Positions 44,270-56,955 are shown, counted from the stretch's first letter. The stretch: DNA of 64,000 bases from Ilex aquifolium (GCA_951799425.1 OX637394.1:30416001-30480000), one strand, 5' to 3'. Program-made: numbers and translations. The notes: a model not told the origin generated them from the sequence alone.

Positions 44270-45885
44270 CATATAGGTGAACCCTTCAAGAATATACTAT
44301 GATCAACACCCTGCAGAATCTTGCCTTGAGCTCATTAAGAGATTTACTCCTCCTTTTTACCATCATAGCACCTTAAAAATGGGACTTGGGAATTTCCCTG
44401 GTTATAATTTTAGTGCTCACCATAGTCACTTTACAGTTTCTCCCTTACCTATTGAACCTTCATAAGATCTTCAATCACATAGGTTAAGTGTCCACTATAA
44501 TGACTTGCTTTTAGGCTTCAATCTCATTCTTCTCGATGAATTTTGAACCAACCTCTTTGCTAGCCCTTTGGTAAGATGGGTTGCCAAATTATTTTCGGAC
44601 CCCACAAAATCAAGAACAATTACTCCTTGAGTAAGTAATGATTTGATAGAATTTATGAAGGATCCGTGTATGCCTCCTTTTTTTTCATTGTAATTGGAAT
44701 CTCTGCCTTGACAATTGTAACTTGATTGTCGCAATGTAGAGAAATTGCTGGAATGAGCTTACTGCCTAGAAGTATATCTAATAAAGGCACTTGAGTCATT
44801 CAGCTTCTGTTGCAACTGAATCTAATAATATAAATTTTGCCTCCGTTGTTGTCCGAAATATAATTTGTTGACTTCCAAGCCACAGCTCCACCACCAAAAT
44901 ATTGATGAGGACCTTGGAAAATGAAGACCATAATTTAAAGTATCTTCTAAATATCGAAATACTCTTTCAATAGCAATGTTCTTTATTTGGATTAGAAATA
45001 TATCTACTTAGTGTATTAACGGTGTAAGCAATATTGGGTCTAGCGCAATTGGTTAAGTACATTAATGATCTAATAACTTGCGAATATTTTTGTTGTGAAA
45101 CACTTTCACTTAAATTTTTCTTTAGGTGTACATGTGGATCGTATGGTGTGGTCATTGGTTTATACTGAAAATAATTAATTTTTTTCAATAATTCCATAAT
45201 ATAATTAGATTGAGTTAAAATAATTCCATCTTTATTTTTTAATAATTTTATTACTAATATAACATTAGCAAGGCCTAAGTTTTGCATATCAATATTATTC
45301 GAAAGCATATTTTTAGTTTCATTAATTACATTTTCATTAGTTCCAAAAATTAGAATGTTATCCATGTAGAGACAAAGTATTACAAATCTCTTCTCAGTTA
45401 CTTTAGAATAAAAGACATTTATCAGAATCATTTATAACAAAACCATTTGAGAATATTATTTTATCAAATTTTTCATGTCATTGTTTAGGAGTTTGTTTTA
45501 AACCGTAAAGAGATTTGACTAGCTTACAAACTTTATTTTCTTGACCCGATACCACACCCTTTAGGTTGTTTCACATAAATCTCCTTGTCTAGATCATCAT
45601 TCAAAAACGCAATTTTAACGTTCATTTGATGAATTTCTAAGCTGTAAATTGAAGCAATGACCATTAAAAATCTTATGGTTATGATTCTTGTTAAGGAGAA
45701 TATTTATCAAAAAAGTGAATTCTTTCCTTTTAATTAAACCCTTTAGCAACCAAACTTGATTTGAATTTTTCTATTGATCTATACATTTTTAATTTTTTTC
45801 TAAATATCCATTTACAGCCTATCGGCTTACTACGAAGAGGAAAATTAATTAGTACCTGATATTTAGGGATTATGATATTTAGGGA
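44270..45885 (-). pseudogene. Copia element 3, RT and RNase H part
   Basis: On the minus strand from right to left: 'LRSKPIGCKWIFRKKLK' (near 45830), 'IHQMNVKIAFLNDDLDKEIY' (near 45600), then the open segment 45431-44967. That segment has 'LYMDNILIFGTNENVI' (YVDD altered to YMDN), 'QNLGLANVILVIKLLKNKDG' and 'YSQVIRSLMYLTNCARPNI'. The RNase H end is at 44734-44495 ('SFINSIKSLLTQGVIVLDFV' and 'ENNLATHLTKGLAK'). 44270-44490 matches the sequence that follows in such elements. Frameshifts are present. Its integrase part lies at 55354-56466, split off by element R. Confidence 0.85.
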
Positions 45886-47014
45886 TTAGTGGGTCACTGA
45901 ATGGCTCAGTCGGAGATCCTAGTCTCTTAAGAATTGAACAAGGGAAATGGGGAATTGCACATAGAGTGTATAGTGGTTCACCAGTTCGAGAGCTCGTCTA
46001 ATCCACTATTAAATGAGTCTCTTGCTCCTGGAATGATATTATTGATAAGAAAGGGGATTTACACAGAGTAATGCATAAGCCAATTGCCTGTTTTCTATTA
46101 TGAGGGATATGCCTCATATTTATAGTTTTCTAAGGCCTCGCTTGATCCTTGGCGTGATCCTTGCCTTCTCCTTGTAACAGTTGGGCCTTTTTTGTGATTG
46201 CCATGAACATTGTTGAGCGGTTATGATTTCCTTGCTCAAACATATGACCGTTACGCTTTCTGTGTGGTGCTTGGATGGAAGCTAGCCGTCATCCTTGCTG
46301 TTCCTGTGAGGGTGCAGCTGTTGGACAAGAGGTGCTGACCTGAGTTCCCCTGTTTATTCGTGTTGAGCTGATTGACCCGAGCTGGGAGGGTCTAAGCTCA
46401 ACCTTAAGCATATTCTGGGTATCATCAGTTGTCCCCCAGTCCCACGCCATGTAGGTTACATGAGCTGGGGCTGACCTCTGACCTTGGTGAGCGAGGTTAG
46501 CTTGGTTTGCCCTTGGGATTCGCACGATGGGACGTTTCTCAAATTTTATGGCGTTGCAACTGTGTGCGGAGTTATTTCCTCCTTTTTTCTCGTGTACGTT
46601 CATCATTCCTAGTCCACGTGTCCACCCGTACATCATTGCCTTAAATGTGCCTGTAGGTTGAATTGCCTCTTCCAATCATTTCAAATTCCCTTTGTTTTTT
46701 CTTTTTAAGATTTCCCTCTTTTCTCCTTCTTTGAAATTTTTCTTCTCCAATCTCCTGGTGATCTAGGGTTTTACTAGTAAATGCCCAAATTTGCTCTGAA
46801 GTCCCTGTGAAGCTGGCTCAGCTCGTCCCTTAAATCCACCTCAGGTCTTCAATTGTTGATCGTGCTTAATTAGGTATGTCCTCTACCTTGTTTCCTTTCT
46901 TCTCACCTTCCTAGAGTTCTTAGCCCATCCTGGATCCTACTAGTCCTAGGTGGTTATTTCATTTCTGGACCTTTCATTTTTGCTATTTTAGGGGTCAGGG
47001 CCGCTCTTTGTCTA
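45886..47014 (-). mobile_element. Element R 3' LTR
   Basis: The segment from about 45886 to 46077 (ggattagtgggtcactgaat … gggatttacac) matches 55158-55353 and is followed by LTR sequence unique to this copy. A minus-strand TATA motif (actataaatatgagg) lies near 46125. The left border abuts Copia 3 coding sequence. The right border is broken by K-family sequence. Confidence 0.7.
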
Positions 47015-48904
47015 ATCCGAAAGGTTCATTCCAATGGGAATGCCAAGTCAACTCAAAATATTGTATATTTCAAGGCCTCATTACATGCATTTTAACTCAA
47101 CTTTTGCATCTAAGTACTTAGTGTTAGCCAATTTTATGAATAATGTTGAATTTTCAATGTTGCAAGTTTTTATAGCTTAAATGATTGATTTTAGGACCTT
47201 GCAACTATGTTGGATGTGTGGTGAGGGCATGAACACATTACATGAAGATTTGGAGGCTTAAAAGTGAAGAAATCAAGGAGGTATTGGTGTTTGGGAACAA
47301 AAACACCAGCAGCCACACCATCTGGAAACAGAGCCTCGGTATTCCTCCATTTTGACCATGATCCGCTTCGAATCTGCTCAAAACATGAAAGTTGTAGATC
47401 TGGATGTCTTCTGTATTGTGTCAAAATTTCAGCTCAATCCAACGGTTGGATCAAAAGTTATGCCGATTCTACGAAAAGTGGTCCGGAGCAGAAAACAGTA
47501 CCGGTACACAGTACCGGTACTATACCGTTCCGGTACTGCGTACCGGTACTTCGAACTCTAGAAGGTTTAGAGTACCGGTACACAGTACCGGTACGCTCCC
47601 AAAACAGCCCAGAACACCTGCAAACTCTTCTCCACGTGCTTGGGGGTCCCACCATTGGTTCTCCCACACCTTGCCCGACATTCTATCCCTACAATCATGC
47701 CTCCTACACCATAGTTAAAGACTTTGGAGGCTTGACATTGAATGAGAGGAGAGAGAAGGGGTGAAGCCTGGGGAGTGCAGGCTAAGCCTGTGCTAGCCTG
47801 CCATACCCATCCATTCAGCCCCCTATTGATGGGAGGCTTGCTCACTCATGCTAGAGGACCCTATGGACGAAAATGCAGAGGCTACACACCATATATTCAG
47901 CATTACAAAAGTTCTTGAGGGGTGGCTACCTAAGCTTAGAAAATCCAAGGAAGAAGATGATGAATAGTAGATAGAAAAGCTTAGATTTTTCCATTCTCTT
48001 CTCCATTTCAATTGTTGTAAGCTTTAATTTCTTGTAATCCTTAACTCTTGCACTTTAATCTCATCTATGTCAAGTATATTTCAAGTTTAGTCTTGCATTT
48101 TAGATTTCACCATTGTTGCAGCTAGTTCTTCATTTTCAAGCTTTGAAATGGGTATTGAATATTTTTCTTCTTAGTTTAAGTTTTCTTGCATTGAGTTAAG
48201 TTTTAATCTTCATTTCTTCTACATGTCTCTTAACATATTGTATGTATTTCCTTTATGCATGAGTAGCTAGATTTTTAGTTGGCTAATCCAAGGGAGACCT
48301 CCTCTTGGGTGTGCCATTTCAACTCATTTTCTTTCCTCCTCTCGGTGTACGATGGTTCGGTTTGACTGGGTTGGGGTGAGGACGTGGTTGTGAGTCTTTG
48401 ATATCCCGTAGGCATTGTCACGGGTTATGCTTGGATCCTCACCTCCCTTTAGTCCCGAGCTTCCCACGAATCAATCGTTCATCTATGCACCATTGGGGGA
48501 AGGCTTGAGTTGATTTGGTATTCCCATTGGAATGACCTCTTCGGATTAACCAACACTTGTTTTTCTTGCATTTCCATTCACAAACACAACCACAAAACTC
48601 AAACAAAAGATTTTTCACTTTCTTTACCTTTTGCAAAATCACTTTCACACAACTTGAACTTTCCTTCCCTGAGGAGACGACCTTGGAATACTTTTCCAAG
48701 TAAAACACCGACACACAAAAGACTATTTGCGATTAGGGAGCACTTTTGTTCACACACCCATATTTCATTTACATTTTCATTCATTCCATCCACCAATCCG
48801 TCGTTGCCCTATCTCTTGCATCATTCCGAGGGAGAGTGACACTCCCTAAGTCCTATAAGCCATACACACATTGAGGGATGATGTTAAGAGGTTAGGAAAC
48901 AACA
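47015..48904 (+). mobile_element. K-family LTR (K2), rearranged 5' end
   Basis: From about 47055 it follows K1 through its landmarks: the 'ttaactcaact' block, 'caaggaggt', 'ggatcaaaagttatg', the cassette, 'ggctaatccaaggga' and 'gacgaccttggaatac'. It ends GTTAGGAAACAACA at 48904. The usual TGATGAGCAC start is replaced at 47015-47058 by a reverse-oriented K piece (taatccgaaaggttcattcc…). It lies within element R between RNase H and the 3' LTR. Confidence 0.8.
47495..47597. repeat. Palindrome cassette, GTACCGGTAC type (6 sites)
   Basis: Six GTACCGGTAC or one-base variant sites in two groups; spacers include aCACA and actataccgtTCCGGTAC. It follows 'gtggtccggagcag', a landmark shared with K3 and K4. 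Confidence 0.9.
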
Positions 48905-48911
48905 TTTTTGC

Positions 48912-49450
48912 TCAATCATCCAACCCCCACTGCTGAAATGGCCATGGGCTGGCCACCGAGGTGAGGAGCTCTAGAGGGCAGTGCAAAATATTGACTTCTT
49001 TGATCTTGGAGCTCAAAGAAGGCTCGACTAGGTGTTCGACAAGAATGAGCCTATCCAGGTTCTCTTGGGAAATGGTGGCTAGTCTGGCAAGGGCATCGGC
49101 TTGGAAATTTTTTGCTTGGGGAATGTGCACGACCTTAACCTGCTCAAACTTTCTCATTAACTCTTTTACCTTCTTCAGGTATATAGCTATCCTTTTTCCC
49201 TTAGTTTTGTATGCTTCCTCGATCTACTTTACTACCAGCTGGGAGTCGCTATGTATTACGAGCTACTCTGCCCCCATGGAGTGGGCTAGTTTGAGCCCAA
49301 CAATTACGGCCTCGTACTCTGTCTCATTATTTGAAGCTTTGAAATCAAATCTAAGGGCGTACTCTATCTCTTTCCCATCCGGGGAGGTCAGGATTAATCC
49401 AACGTTGTTGCCTTCGGCGTTGGCTGCTCCATCTATAAAAAACTTCCACG
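48912..49450 (-). pseudogene. Element R second (archaeal-like) RNase H
   Basis: Right to left: 'FIDGAANAEGN' (catalytic D, near 49440), 'SNNETEYEAVIVGLK' (E, near 49330), 'VIHSDSQLVVK' (D, near 49240), then 'VVHIPQAKNFQADALARLAT' at 49130. A second RNase H after the retroviral-type one marks the Tat branch of plant Gypsy elements. One in-frame stop is visible near 49225. The integrase that should follow is missing, lost at the K2 insertion. Confidence 0.8.
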
Positions 49451-50000
49451 TCGGGAGGTCGAGAATAGCTGGGTTGCATCCGGGGATGCTTCATGACCTG
49501 TCGTGAATTCTAAAATGAAGTCTTCCAATATTTGTCCTTTAATTACAATTCTGGGCTTATACCTGATTTCAAACTCGCTGAGCTTTATCACCCACTTGAT
49601 TAGTCTTCCTAATGATTCTGGCTTGTGCAAGACGTACTTCATTGGTTGATCTGTGGGGACTTCTATTGTGTGAGCTTGGAAATAAGTTCTGAGCCTCCTT
49701 GCTACTGTTACCAAAGCTAGGACAAGATTTTTCATCTTTGGATATCTCTCCTCTACTCCCCTCAGAGCTTTGCTGTAGTAGTAGAATGACTGCTAAGCTC
49801 TGTCCAGTTCCCTTACCAGGGCTACACTTGAAGTCTGAGACAACAAGGTATAGGATGAGCACCTCCCCTTCTCGAGGGCTTCCAAGAATTGGCGGTGAGC
49901 TGTGATAATTCTTAATGGCTTTGAATGCCTCCCCACATTGAGCATCCCACTGAAATAATTTTTTCAGAACTTAGAAGAAGGGCTGACATTTATCGCTTGA
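49433..50000 (-). pseudogene. Element R RNase H domain
   Basis: The segment 49735-49433 has 'ALVTVARRLRTYFQAHTIEV', then 'MKYVLHKPESLGRLIKWVIK' and 'LSEFEIRYKPRIVIKGQ', the usual RNase H and tether text of Gypsy pol. Upstream, in other frames, fragments of the connection (near 49960) remain. Frameshifted. Confidence 0.8.
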
Positions 50001-50119
50001 CCTAGAGACAAACCAGCTCAATGCTGCTATTCTACCTGTCAAATCGTTGGACCTCCATTGTGTTTGAGGGTGATTGCATGTCAATCAAAGCTCAGAATTT
50101 TTCTAGATTAGCCTTAATG

Positions 50120-50830
50120 CCTTGACTATTGACTATAAAGCCAGGAACTTTCCTATGGAGACCCTAAAAGCGCATTTGGCTGGGTTGAGCTTCATTTGAT
50201 ATTTTTTGAGAATTTGGAAAAATTCTTTGAGGTGGAGGATGTGGAGCTTAGAATTTAACGATTTCACCAGCATGTCATCAATGTGAACCTCCATAGATGT
50301 CCTGTTCTGCTTCTGGAACATGCGATTCACCAATCGTTGGTAAGTGGCCCCTGTGTTCTTTAACCTGAATGGCATGGCCTGATAGTATGTCCCTTGCTCA
50401 GTTATGAAGGATGTCTTCTATTGGTCATTAGGATCCATCTTGATTTGATTGTATCCCGAGAAGGCATCCATGAAACTGAGTAATTCATGCCCTGCTGTGG
50501 CATCCACGATCAAATCAATCTGAATTAGTGGAAAGCTGTACTTGGGGGCAGGCGCAATTCAGGTCAGTAAATTCAATGTAGAGTCATCATTTATTGTTGG
50601 TCTTCTTAACCAGGACCACGTTGAATAGCCATGTCAGATAGTCTACCTCCCTAATGGCCTTGGCATGGAGGAGCTTGGAGACGTCTTCATTTATGGATTT
50701 CTGGCATTCCGGGACAAAGCTTCGCCACTTCTGCTTTATTGGCTTGAAGGTCAGGTTTATGGTGAGCTTGTGCATGATGACTGAAGGATTAATTCCCTGC
50801 ATATCCTCTTGCTTCCATGCAATCACCTCG
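50120..50830 (-). pseudogene. Element R reverse transcriptase
   Basis: 50826-50587 has 'INPSVIMHKLTINL', 'KPIKQKWRSFVPE' and 'WLFNVVLVKKTN'. After a frame break, 50375-50133 has 'MPFRLKNTGATYQRLVNRMF' and 'EVHIDDMLVKS' (YIDD box altered to HIDD). The region between (near 50480) shows the 'HELLSFMDAFSGYNQI' equivalent in another frame. Confidence 0.85.
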
Positions 50831-50995
50831 ATGTTTCTTTTTTCAGAAACTGGATAAGGAGGTCTTTGATTTCCTTACGCAACATTGACCCACATATACC
50901 AAGTGTCCTGGGTCCTCATCCAGCTGGACTGGTTCTAGTTCTTCTGAAAGCTTGGACCTTGTTTCCTGCTCGTCTCTCATGTCGAGCTCATCCAG

Positions 50996-51654
50996 CTATA
51001 TGGTCTCGATCTCCCTCTTCTTCATAGATGCAATGTAGCATTTTCGTGCCACTCGCTGTTCTCCTCGGACCACCCCAATGCCATTTTCAGTAGGAAATTT
51101 CATGACCAGGTGATATGCAGAAAGAATGGCTCTCGTGGCATTGAGGGAAGTTCTCCCCAAGAGGACGTTGTATGTTGAAGGAGTCTTATAGTTGTTGTTG
51201 ACTGCCAAGAAGGGCCTCCCATGGTCAGAAGGAGCTGAATTGAGCCTGGGGGGAACACCCTTTCTCCAGAGAATCCAAGTACGTGAGTCCTTATAGGCTC
51301 GAGCTTGTCTTTGCCAATGTCCATATTGTCAAAGGTTGATGCAAAGATGATGTCAGCAGAGCTTCCATTGTCAATAAGAACCTGATGAATGGTTCTGTTG
51401 GCAATGATAACCCTTACCACCAAGGGATCATCGTGAGGGTGCTTGCAGCCTTCTAGATCCGAGTCTGAGAAGGTGATATCCATGCTTAGCCGAGGTGTTT
51501 TGGACACAGATTGTATCTCCAACACATCTTCAACTCTAACTTTTTGCATATCCTGGCTGAGTTGGTTTTTCCACCTCCAACAAATCCTCCTGATATCACC
51601 CAGATTTCTCCCAAGGGCTATTGGTGTTGCAGAGGAGTGCTTGATCAAAACCAT
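50996..51654 (-). pseudogene. Element R aspartic protease
   Basis: Contains 'DITFSDSDLEGCKHPHDDPL', 'IHQVLIDNGSSADIIFASTF' (DNGSS active site) and 'VLGFSGERVFPPGSI'. After a frame shift near 51190, 'STYNVLLGRTSLNATRAILS' and 'FPTENGIGVVRGEQRVA' follow. These blocks match the protease of Tat-type Gypsy elements. Confidence 0.85.
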
Positions 51655-53501
51655 TGTAGTTCCTAACCTCCTAATATCATCCCTCAATGTGTATATGGTG
51701 TATGTGTGAAGGGAGTGTCACTCTCCCTCGGAATGATGTGGGAAATAGGGCAACAAAATGGTGGTAATGAAAATGGAATGAAGTGTACAAAATGGAATGT
51801 GTGAAATGTGTGTGTGGTGAACAAAAGTGCTCCCCAAGCGCAATGAGTCTTTTGAGTGTCGTGTTTTACTTGGAAAAATATTCCAAGGTCGTCTCCTCAG
51901 GGAAGGAAAGTTCAAGTGCGTGAAGGTGATTTTGTCAAAATGGAAAAGTGTAAAAATATTTTAGTTTGAGTTTTGTGAGTGAAGTTTGTGAATGAAAATG
52001 CAATGGAAAACAAGTGTTGACTAATCCAAAGAGTTCATTCCAATAGGAATCCCAAATCAACTCGAAACCTTCCTCGAATAGAGCTTAGATGAACGATTGA
52101 TTCATGGGAAGCTAGGGACGAGATGGAGGTGAGGATCCAAGCATAACCCATGACCAGGCCTACGGGATATGAAAGACTCACAACCACACCCACTCTCAAC
52201 CCAGTCAAACCGAACCATCGTACTCTGAGAGAAGGAAAGAAAATGAGTTGAAATGGCACACCTAAGAGGAAATCTCCCTTGGATTAACCAACTTAAAATC
52301 TAGCTACTCATAAATAAAAGGAAGACATGCATAATGTAAAGAGACATAATTGAAATGGAATATGGAACTTGGTTTAATGCAAGAAAATAGAAACTATGAA
52401 GAGAAATATGCAATACCCATTTTAAGCTTAAAAATGAAGATAACTTGCTGCAACAATGGTGAAATCTAAAATGTAGCATTAAACTTGAAATGTGCTTGAA
52501 GTAAATGACATTAAAGACATTAAATGAAGATTACAAGAGTCTTACAATAAATTACAAGTGAAAGGATGGAAGAAAATGCAAAAACATAAGCTTTCTATCT
52601 ACTATTCATCATCTTCTTCCTTGGACTTTCTAAGCTTAGGTAGCCACTCCCAAATGCTTGCTGAAAATCTGAATATATGGAGAAGAACTCTGCATTTTCG
52701 TCCATGGAGGGTCCCCCTAGGTGTGTGCAGGCCTCCCATCAATGGGAGGTGAGTTGATGGCCTTGGACAGGCTAGCCTGCAACCTACCATGGCAGCCCCC
52801 TTCTCTCCCATCCCCATTAATGCCAATGTCTCCAAAGTATAGACTTTTGTGTAAGGATGACATGGTTATGTGTAGAATATGTTAGGGTAGGTGTGGGAGA
52901 AGTGTAGGTGGGCCCCCCAAGAAGTTGGAGAAGACTTTCAGGAGTTCTAGGCATTTTGGGCTGTTTCAGAAGAGCGTACTGGTACGGCGTACCGGTACGT
53001 CGAACTCCAGTAGGTAAATCGTACCGGTATGGCATACCGGTACGCTTCTGCTCCAGACCAGTTTTCATAGAATTGTCCTAACTTTTGATCCAACTGTCCG
53101 ATTGAGCTGAACTTTTGACACAATATAGAAGACATCCAGATCTATAACTTTGATGTTTTGAAAATTTTCAGATTCAAAGTAGATCATGGTCAAAATGGAG
53201 GAAAACCGAGTTACTTCCACCAAATGGTGCGGGTGCTGGTGCCTACGCTACCAAACACCGATACCTCCTTGATTTCTTTCACTTTTAAGCCTCCAAATCC
53301 TCAAGTAATGTGTCCATGCCTTCACCACACATCCACACTTAGTTGCAAGGTTCTAAAATCCATCATTTAAGCTATAATTACCTGCAACCACAAGATTTCA
53401 ACATTATTCACAACTTTGGCTAACTCTAAGTAATTAATTACAAAGTTGAGTTAAAATGCAATTAATGAGGCCATCAAATATGCAATATTTTGTGCTCATC
53501 A
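51655..53501 (-). mobile_element. K-family LTR (K3), 1847 bp, inside element R
   Basis: Left end TGTAGTTCCTAACCTCC, right end TTTTGTGCTCATCA (complement TGATGAGCAC). It separates the gag and protease of element R, so it inserted into R. Flanking pentamers accat and aggag do not match, so a deletion or rearrangement followed. It carries a cassette at 52973-53047. Confidence 0.85.
52973..53047. repeat. Palindrome cassette, GTACCGGTAC type (4 sites)
   Basis: Sites GTACTGGTAC, GTACCGGTAC, GTACCGGTAT and ATACCGGTAC in two pairs; the spacer 'tcgaactcca' is shared with K2 ('tcgaactcta'). Confidence 0.9.
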
Positions 53502-53529
53502 AGGAGCTTGCTGCTGAGGTATAGGAGGT

Positions 53530-54640
53530 GGATGAGCCCTATTTTGATTATCCTAGGCCACGAAGTGAAGCAGCTGCCCCCTCCGAATTAAGAACTCGAT
53601 CTCTTTCTTCAGATGGATGCAATCGTCCGTGAGGTGGCCATGGTCCCGATGATACTCAGAGTATTTCGTTACGTCCCACTTCGAGGGGTCGTCCTTCATT
53701 CGAGGTGGCCACCTCAGGAACTTTTCATTATGTACCTCATAGAGTACCTGGGATACCGTGGCATTGAGAGGAGTGAACTGTCGTGGGGTATACCTCGGCT
53801 GCAGCTCCTGAGGTGGAGGTCCCATGCGATCTCTAATGTCCCCTCTCATCCCTGGGGAGTGATCTCTATCTCTTTGTGGATACCGTTCTCGGCTCCTCTC
53901 ATTCCTTGAACTTCTGTCCTTTCTTTTCTCTTTCTCTTTATGGGTAGTCGAGCTCCCAGCATTTGAGAGGAAAGCTTCCTCGCCATTGATATACTTTTCT
54001 GCCTTGGCTAGGACCTCAGCCATACTGGCTTGCGGATTTTTGGAGATAGAAAAAATTAAGTCCTTTGATTGGACTCCTAGCCCAGCAATGAAGGCAGTGA
54101 GGACAAACTTCTCATCAGGGATGTCTACTTTTAAGGATTCTGAGTTGAACCTGTGGACGTAGCTTCATAGTGTCTCATTTGATCATTGTTTCACTTTTAG
54201 TAAGTGGTAGCTCGACTTTCGGTAGGTTTGAGCTCCAATGAAATGCGACACGAACGAGATGGAGAGTTCTCTAAATGATGAGATTGAAGACGGGGTCAGC
54301 TTGTTGAACCAGGCCAAGGCTGAACCCTTCAAGGTGATGGCAAAAGCATGGCATCATACTGGGTCCTGGTAGCCGTGCAACTCCATATGGTTCTTGTAGG
54401 TGTTGAGTTGGTCCATGGGATCCTTTGTTTCGTCGAAGGTCTCCATTTGTGGCATTCTGAATTTTGGTGGGAGAGGAAAGTGTAGCACCTCTGGGGTCAA
54501 TGGTGATTATGTCTGCTAGACCAGGGCATCCATAGTCATCAGAGTTTTGCCTTTCACGGCCTCTTTCATGTGGTTGAGCTCTTACTGGATCTCCTTGAAG
54601 CGCTGCTCCCAAAATTGCTCTTTCCTTTCCTACTAGAATA
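53530..54640 (-). pseudogene. Element R gag
   Basis: Right to left in changing frames: 'KDPMDQLNTYKNHMELHGYQ' (near 54400), 'CHAFAITLKGSALAWFNKL' (near 54330), 'SLKVDIPDEKFVLTAFIAGL' (near 54120). The open segment 54023-53553 then has 'AEVLAKAEKYINGEEAFLS', a basic stretch, 'YHRDHGHLTDDCIHLKKEIE' and 'LIRRGQLLHFV'. This is the capsid-nucleocapsid order of plant Tat-type gag. Confidence 0.85.
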
Positions 54641-55103
54641 GGGGGAGCTCGTTCTTATGGCTCCCCCTATTTTGGGTTTGTACTTCCTCGTCCTCTCTAT
54701 TCTTTTGAGCTTGACAGTGGAGCTTGTAATCCAACTGGCTATGCTCGTTTTCCTCTATAATTTCTCTCAATGGATTAGGGTATTGATGTCCACCTCATGG
54801 GGGATCATCTTGGGCCAGTTGTGCCCTCTGGGGATGTTGGGTGCGGATAAGGTTTAATCACTCCTCGTTTTGCTAGAGGAGGCGTTGGTTGGCTTGTCGA
54901 AGAGCTTTGAGTTTGTTATTTGGAGGAAAGTTCGCCATTGGAGGATTAGCTTCAATATTAGGTAAGGGGTTCTCCTATTGTCTTCTAATGGTGACTTCTT
55001 GTTGGGTTTGCAAATGTAGAGGGTTCATCTGACTTCTGCTAATGTTGCGCATAAAAACCATCAATTTCTAAAGTTATCAGTAGAATTTTTATAGGAACAG
55101 TCG
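54641..55103 (-). other. Element R leader region
   Basis: Lies between primer site and gag. No domain was recognised. Confidence 0.45.
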
Positions 55104-55121
55104 TTCCCACAGACTACGCCA
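55104..55121 (-). other. Element R primer binding site
   Basis: On the minus strand TGGCGTAGTCTGTGGGAA follows the LTR end (…CCATCA) by two bases. It resembles the TGGCGCCGTCTGTGGGAA-type site common in plant Tat elements. Confidence 0.65.
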
Positions 55122-55123
55122 AT

Positions 55124-55353
55124 TGATGGTATATGTAACACAATAAAATAGAGCTTATAATATCTAGGGATTAGTGGGTCACTGAATGGCTCAGTTGAAG
55201 CTCCTAGGTTCTTAAGAATTGAACAAGGGAAGTGGGGAATTGCACACAGAGAGTGTATAGTGGTTCACCAGTTCGGGAGCTCGGCTAATCCACTCTCAAG
55301 GGAGTCTCTTGTTCTTGAGGATGATAAAATTGATAGGAAGGGGGATTTACACT
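55124..55353 (-). mobile_element. Element R 5' LTR, truncated
   Basis: Begins on the plus strand TGATGGTATATGTAAC; 55158-55353 matches 45886-46077. Similarity to the 3' LTR stops at 'gggatttacac', and Copia 3 sequence resumes, so the outer part is deleted. Confidence 0.7.
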
Positions 55354-56466
55354 GATACAATTTCATCTCCGATGCTTAAAACGACTATATTTATCCTAAC
55401 ACTTCATTCACAATCAAAATAATTTGGTAAAAAATTACTGATGCACAAAGTAAAAACAAAAAAAACAAAAAAAAAAAAAATCGAGAAAAGAAAAATCTAT
55501 AATATGAGATAATATCTAATGTAACTACATAATTAAATTTTTTTATGTATTTTATAAAATATTTCAACAAAAAATTTCACTTGCAACGGACGTCGTGCAT
55601 TATTAGTAACTTATAAATACACAATACACAATCAACAATTTAAGATCCAAGCTTTCATTTTTTTTTTAATTTTTTGGAACATTCACTTTAGCTTGGCACC
55701 CTCACACTCTAAGATATAGTAAATTTAGGAGTCTCATCAGAATTTTTATAAGGTATATGATTTAGCATATAACATGCTGAAAATACAGCCTCACCCCATA
55801 AATTATTTGCTAAATCAGAACTAAAAAAAAGCATCACATTTACCATGTCTAGTAATGTCCTATTTTTCTTTTTTGCTACATTAGATTGAGGTGCAAATGA
55901 CAATGTCTTTCGATGAATAATTCCATAATTTTAAAAATATTATTATTTTCTTCTCTCGTTGATTTTCTACTTTTAATTTATAAATTTAAAATTTTCAAAT
56001 ACTTCAACTTTTCTCCTTAATAAATATATATAAATATATATTATAAAGAATATTTAGAATAATCACATGTGAAAGTTACAAGGTATATTTGTTTCACCAC
56101 ATGTCATAATATTATTTAAATCACAAACATCGCTATGAATAATGCAAGCAATTTGGTTTCTCTAACTACTGACTAAAAAGGCTTTATAAGTTGTTTTGCT
56201 TGAACACAAATTTCACATTTTTCTTAAATTTTAATTTCAGATTTAAGAATTAATTCCAAACTCATCATTATTTTTATTGCCTAATTTTTCTTGACAGCAC
56301 TAAAATTTTCAACATGAGAAAAGACAGAGGAAGAAGTTTAATTATCACTAGAATTCAAAACAATTACATTTAACATAAAAAGACCTTCACAAAAATAACC
56401 TTTTCCAATAAACAAAAATACTGTTATTAATTACAACTTTATTAGGCTCAAATATAACTCGACAGC
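55354..56466 (-). pseudogene. Copia element 3, integrase part
   Basis: From right to left: 'EKCEICVQAKQLIKPF' (near 56220, end of the pre-integrase zinc region), degraded integrase core, then the open segment 55903-55709. That segment has 'APQSNVAKKKNRTLLDMVNV' and 'NNLWGEAVFSACYMLNHIPY'. 'VWGCQAKVNVPKN'-like text follows near 55690. It belongs with 44270-45885. Confidence 0.8.
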
Positions 56467-56911
56467 TGTAAAACCAGAAAAAATTAAAATTTTATTAAAA
56501 ATGACAAAATGGTAATTAGCTGTTACGGTACGGGTTAAAAACCTGAATTTTTATAGAACTGGGATGACAAAATGGACCCCACCGTTGGATTCGTCTCGTG
56601 AAATCTAGCTACCTAATCAATTTTCGTCGAATTCCAAGATAGTCAGATTTTTTACATTTTATGATGCGATCGAGCGTCGTGCGACTTAAATAAAAAAATT
56701 TAGATTTTATTCATAAAATCTAGAAAATAATTTAAAGTTAGTTCAATAAAATACACTAAACGTAACCTAGTACGAGATTTAATTGATTCGGGATAAAATT
56801 GAATCAGAAAAATTGAGATGTGTGGCAGAACGAGGGCCAAACAATCGAGGATTATAAAAAGGGGAGAAAATCAGATTTTTCTCCCCCATTCTTCATTGCA
56901 ATTCTGGAAAT

Positions 56912-56955
<44 letters not shown>

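Noticed and set aside
48961..49506. 181-residue plus-strand open frame
   Set aside because: Antisense to the RNase H region of element R; no family resemblance of its own.
51655..53501. K3 as a simple solo LTR with target duplication
   Set aside because: Flanking pentamers accat and aggag differ, so a clean solo-LTR insertion cannot be claimed.
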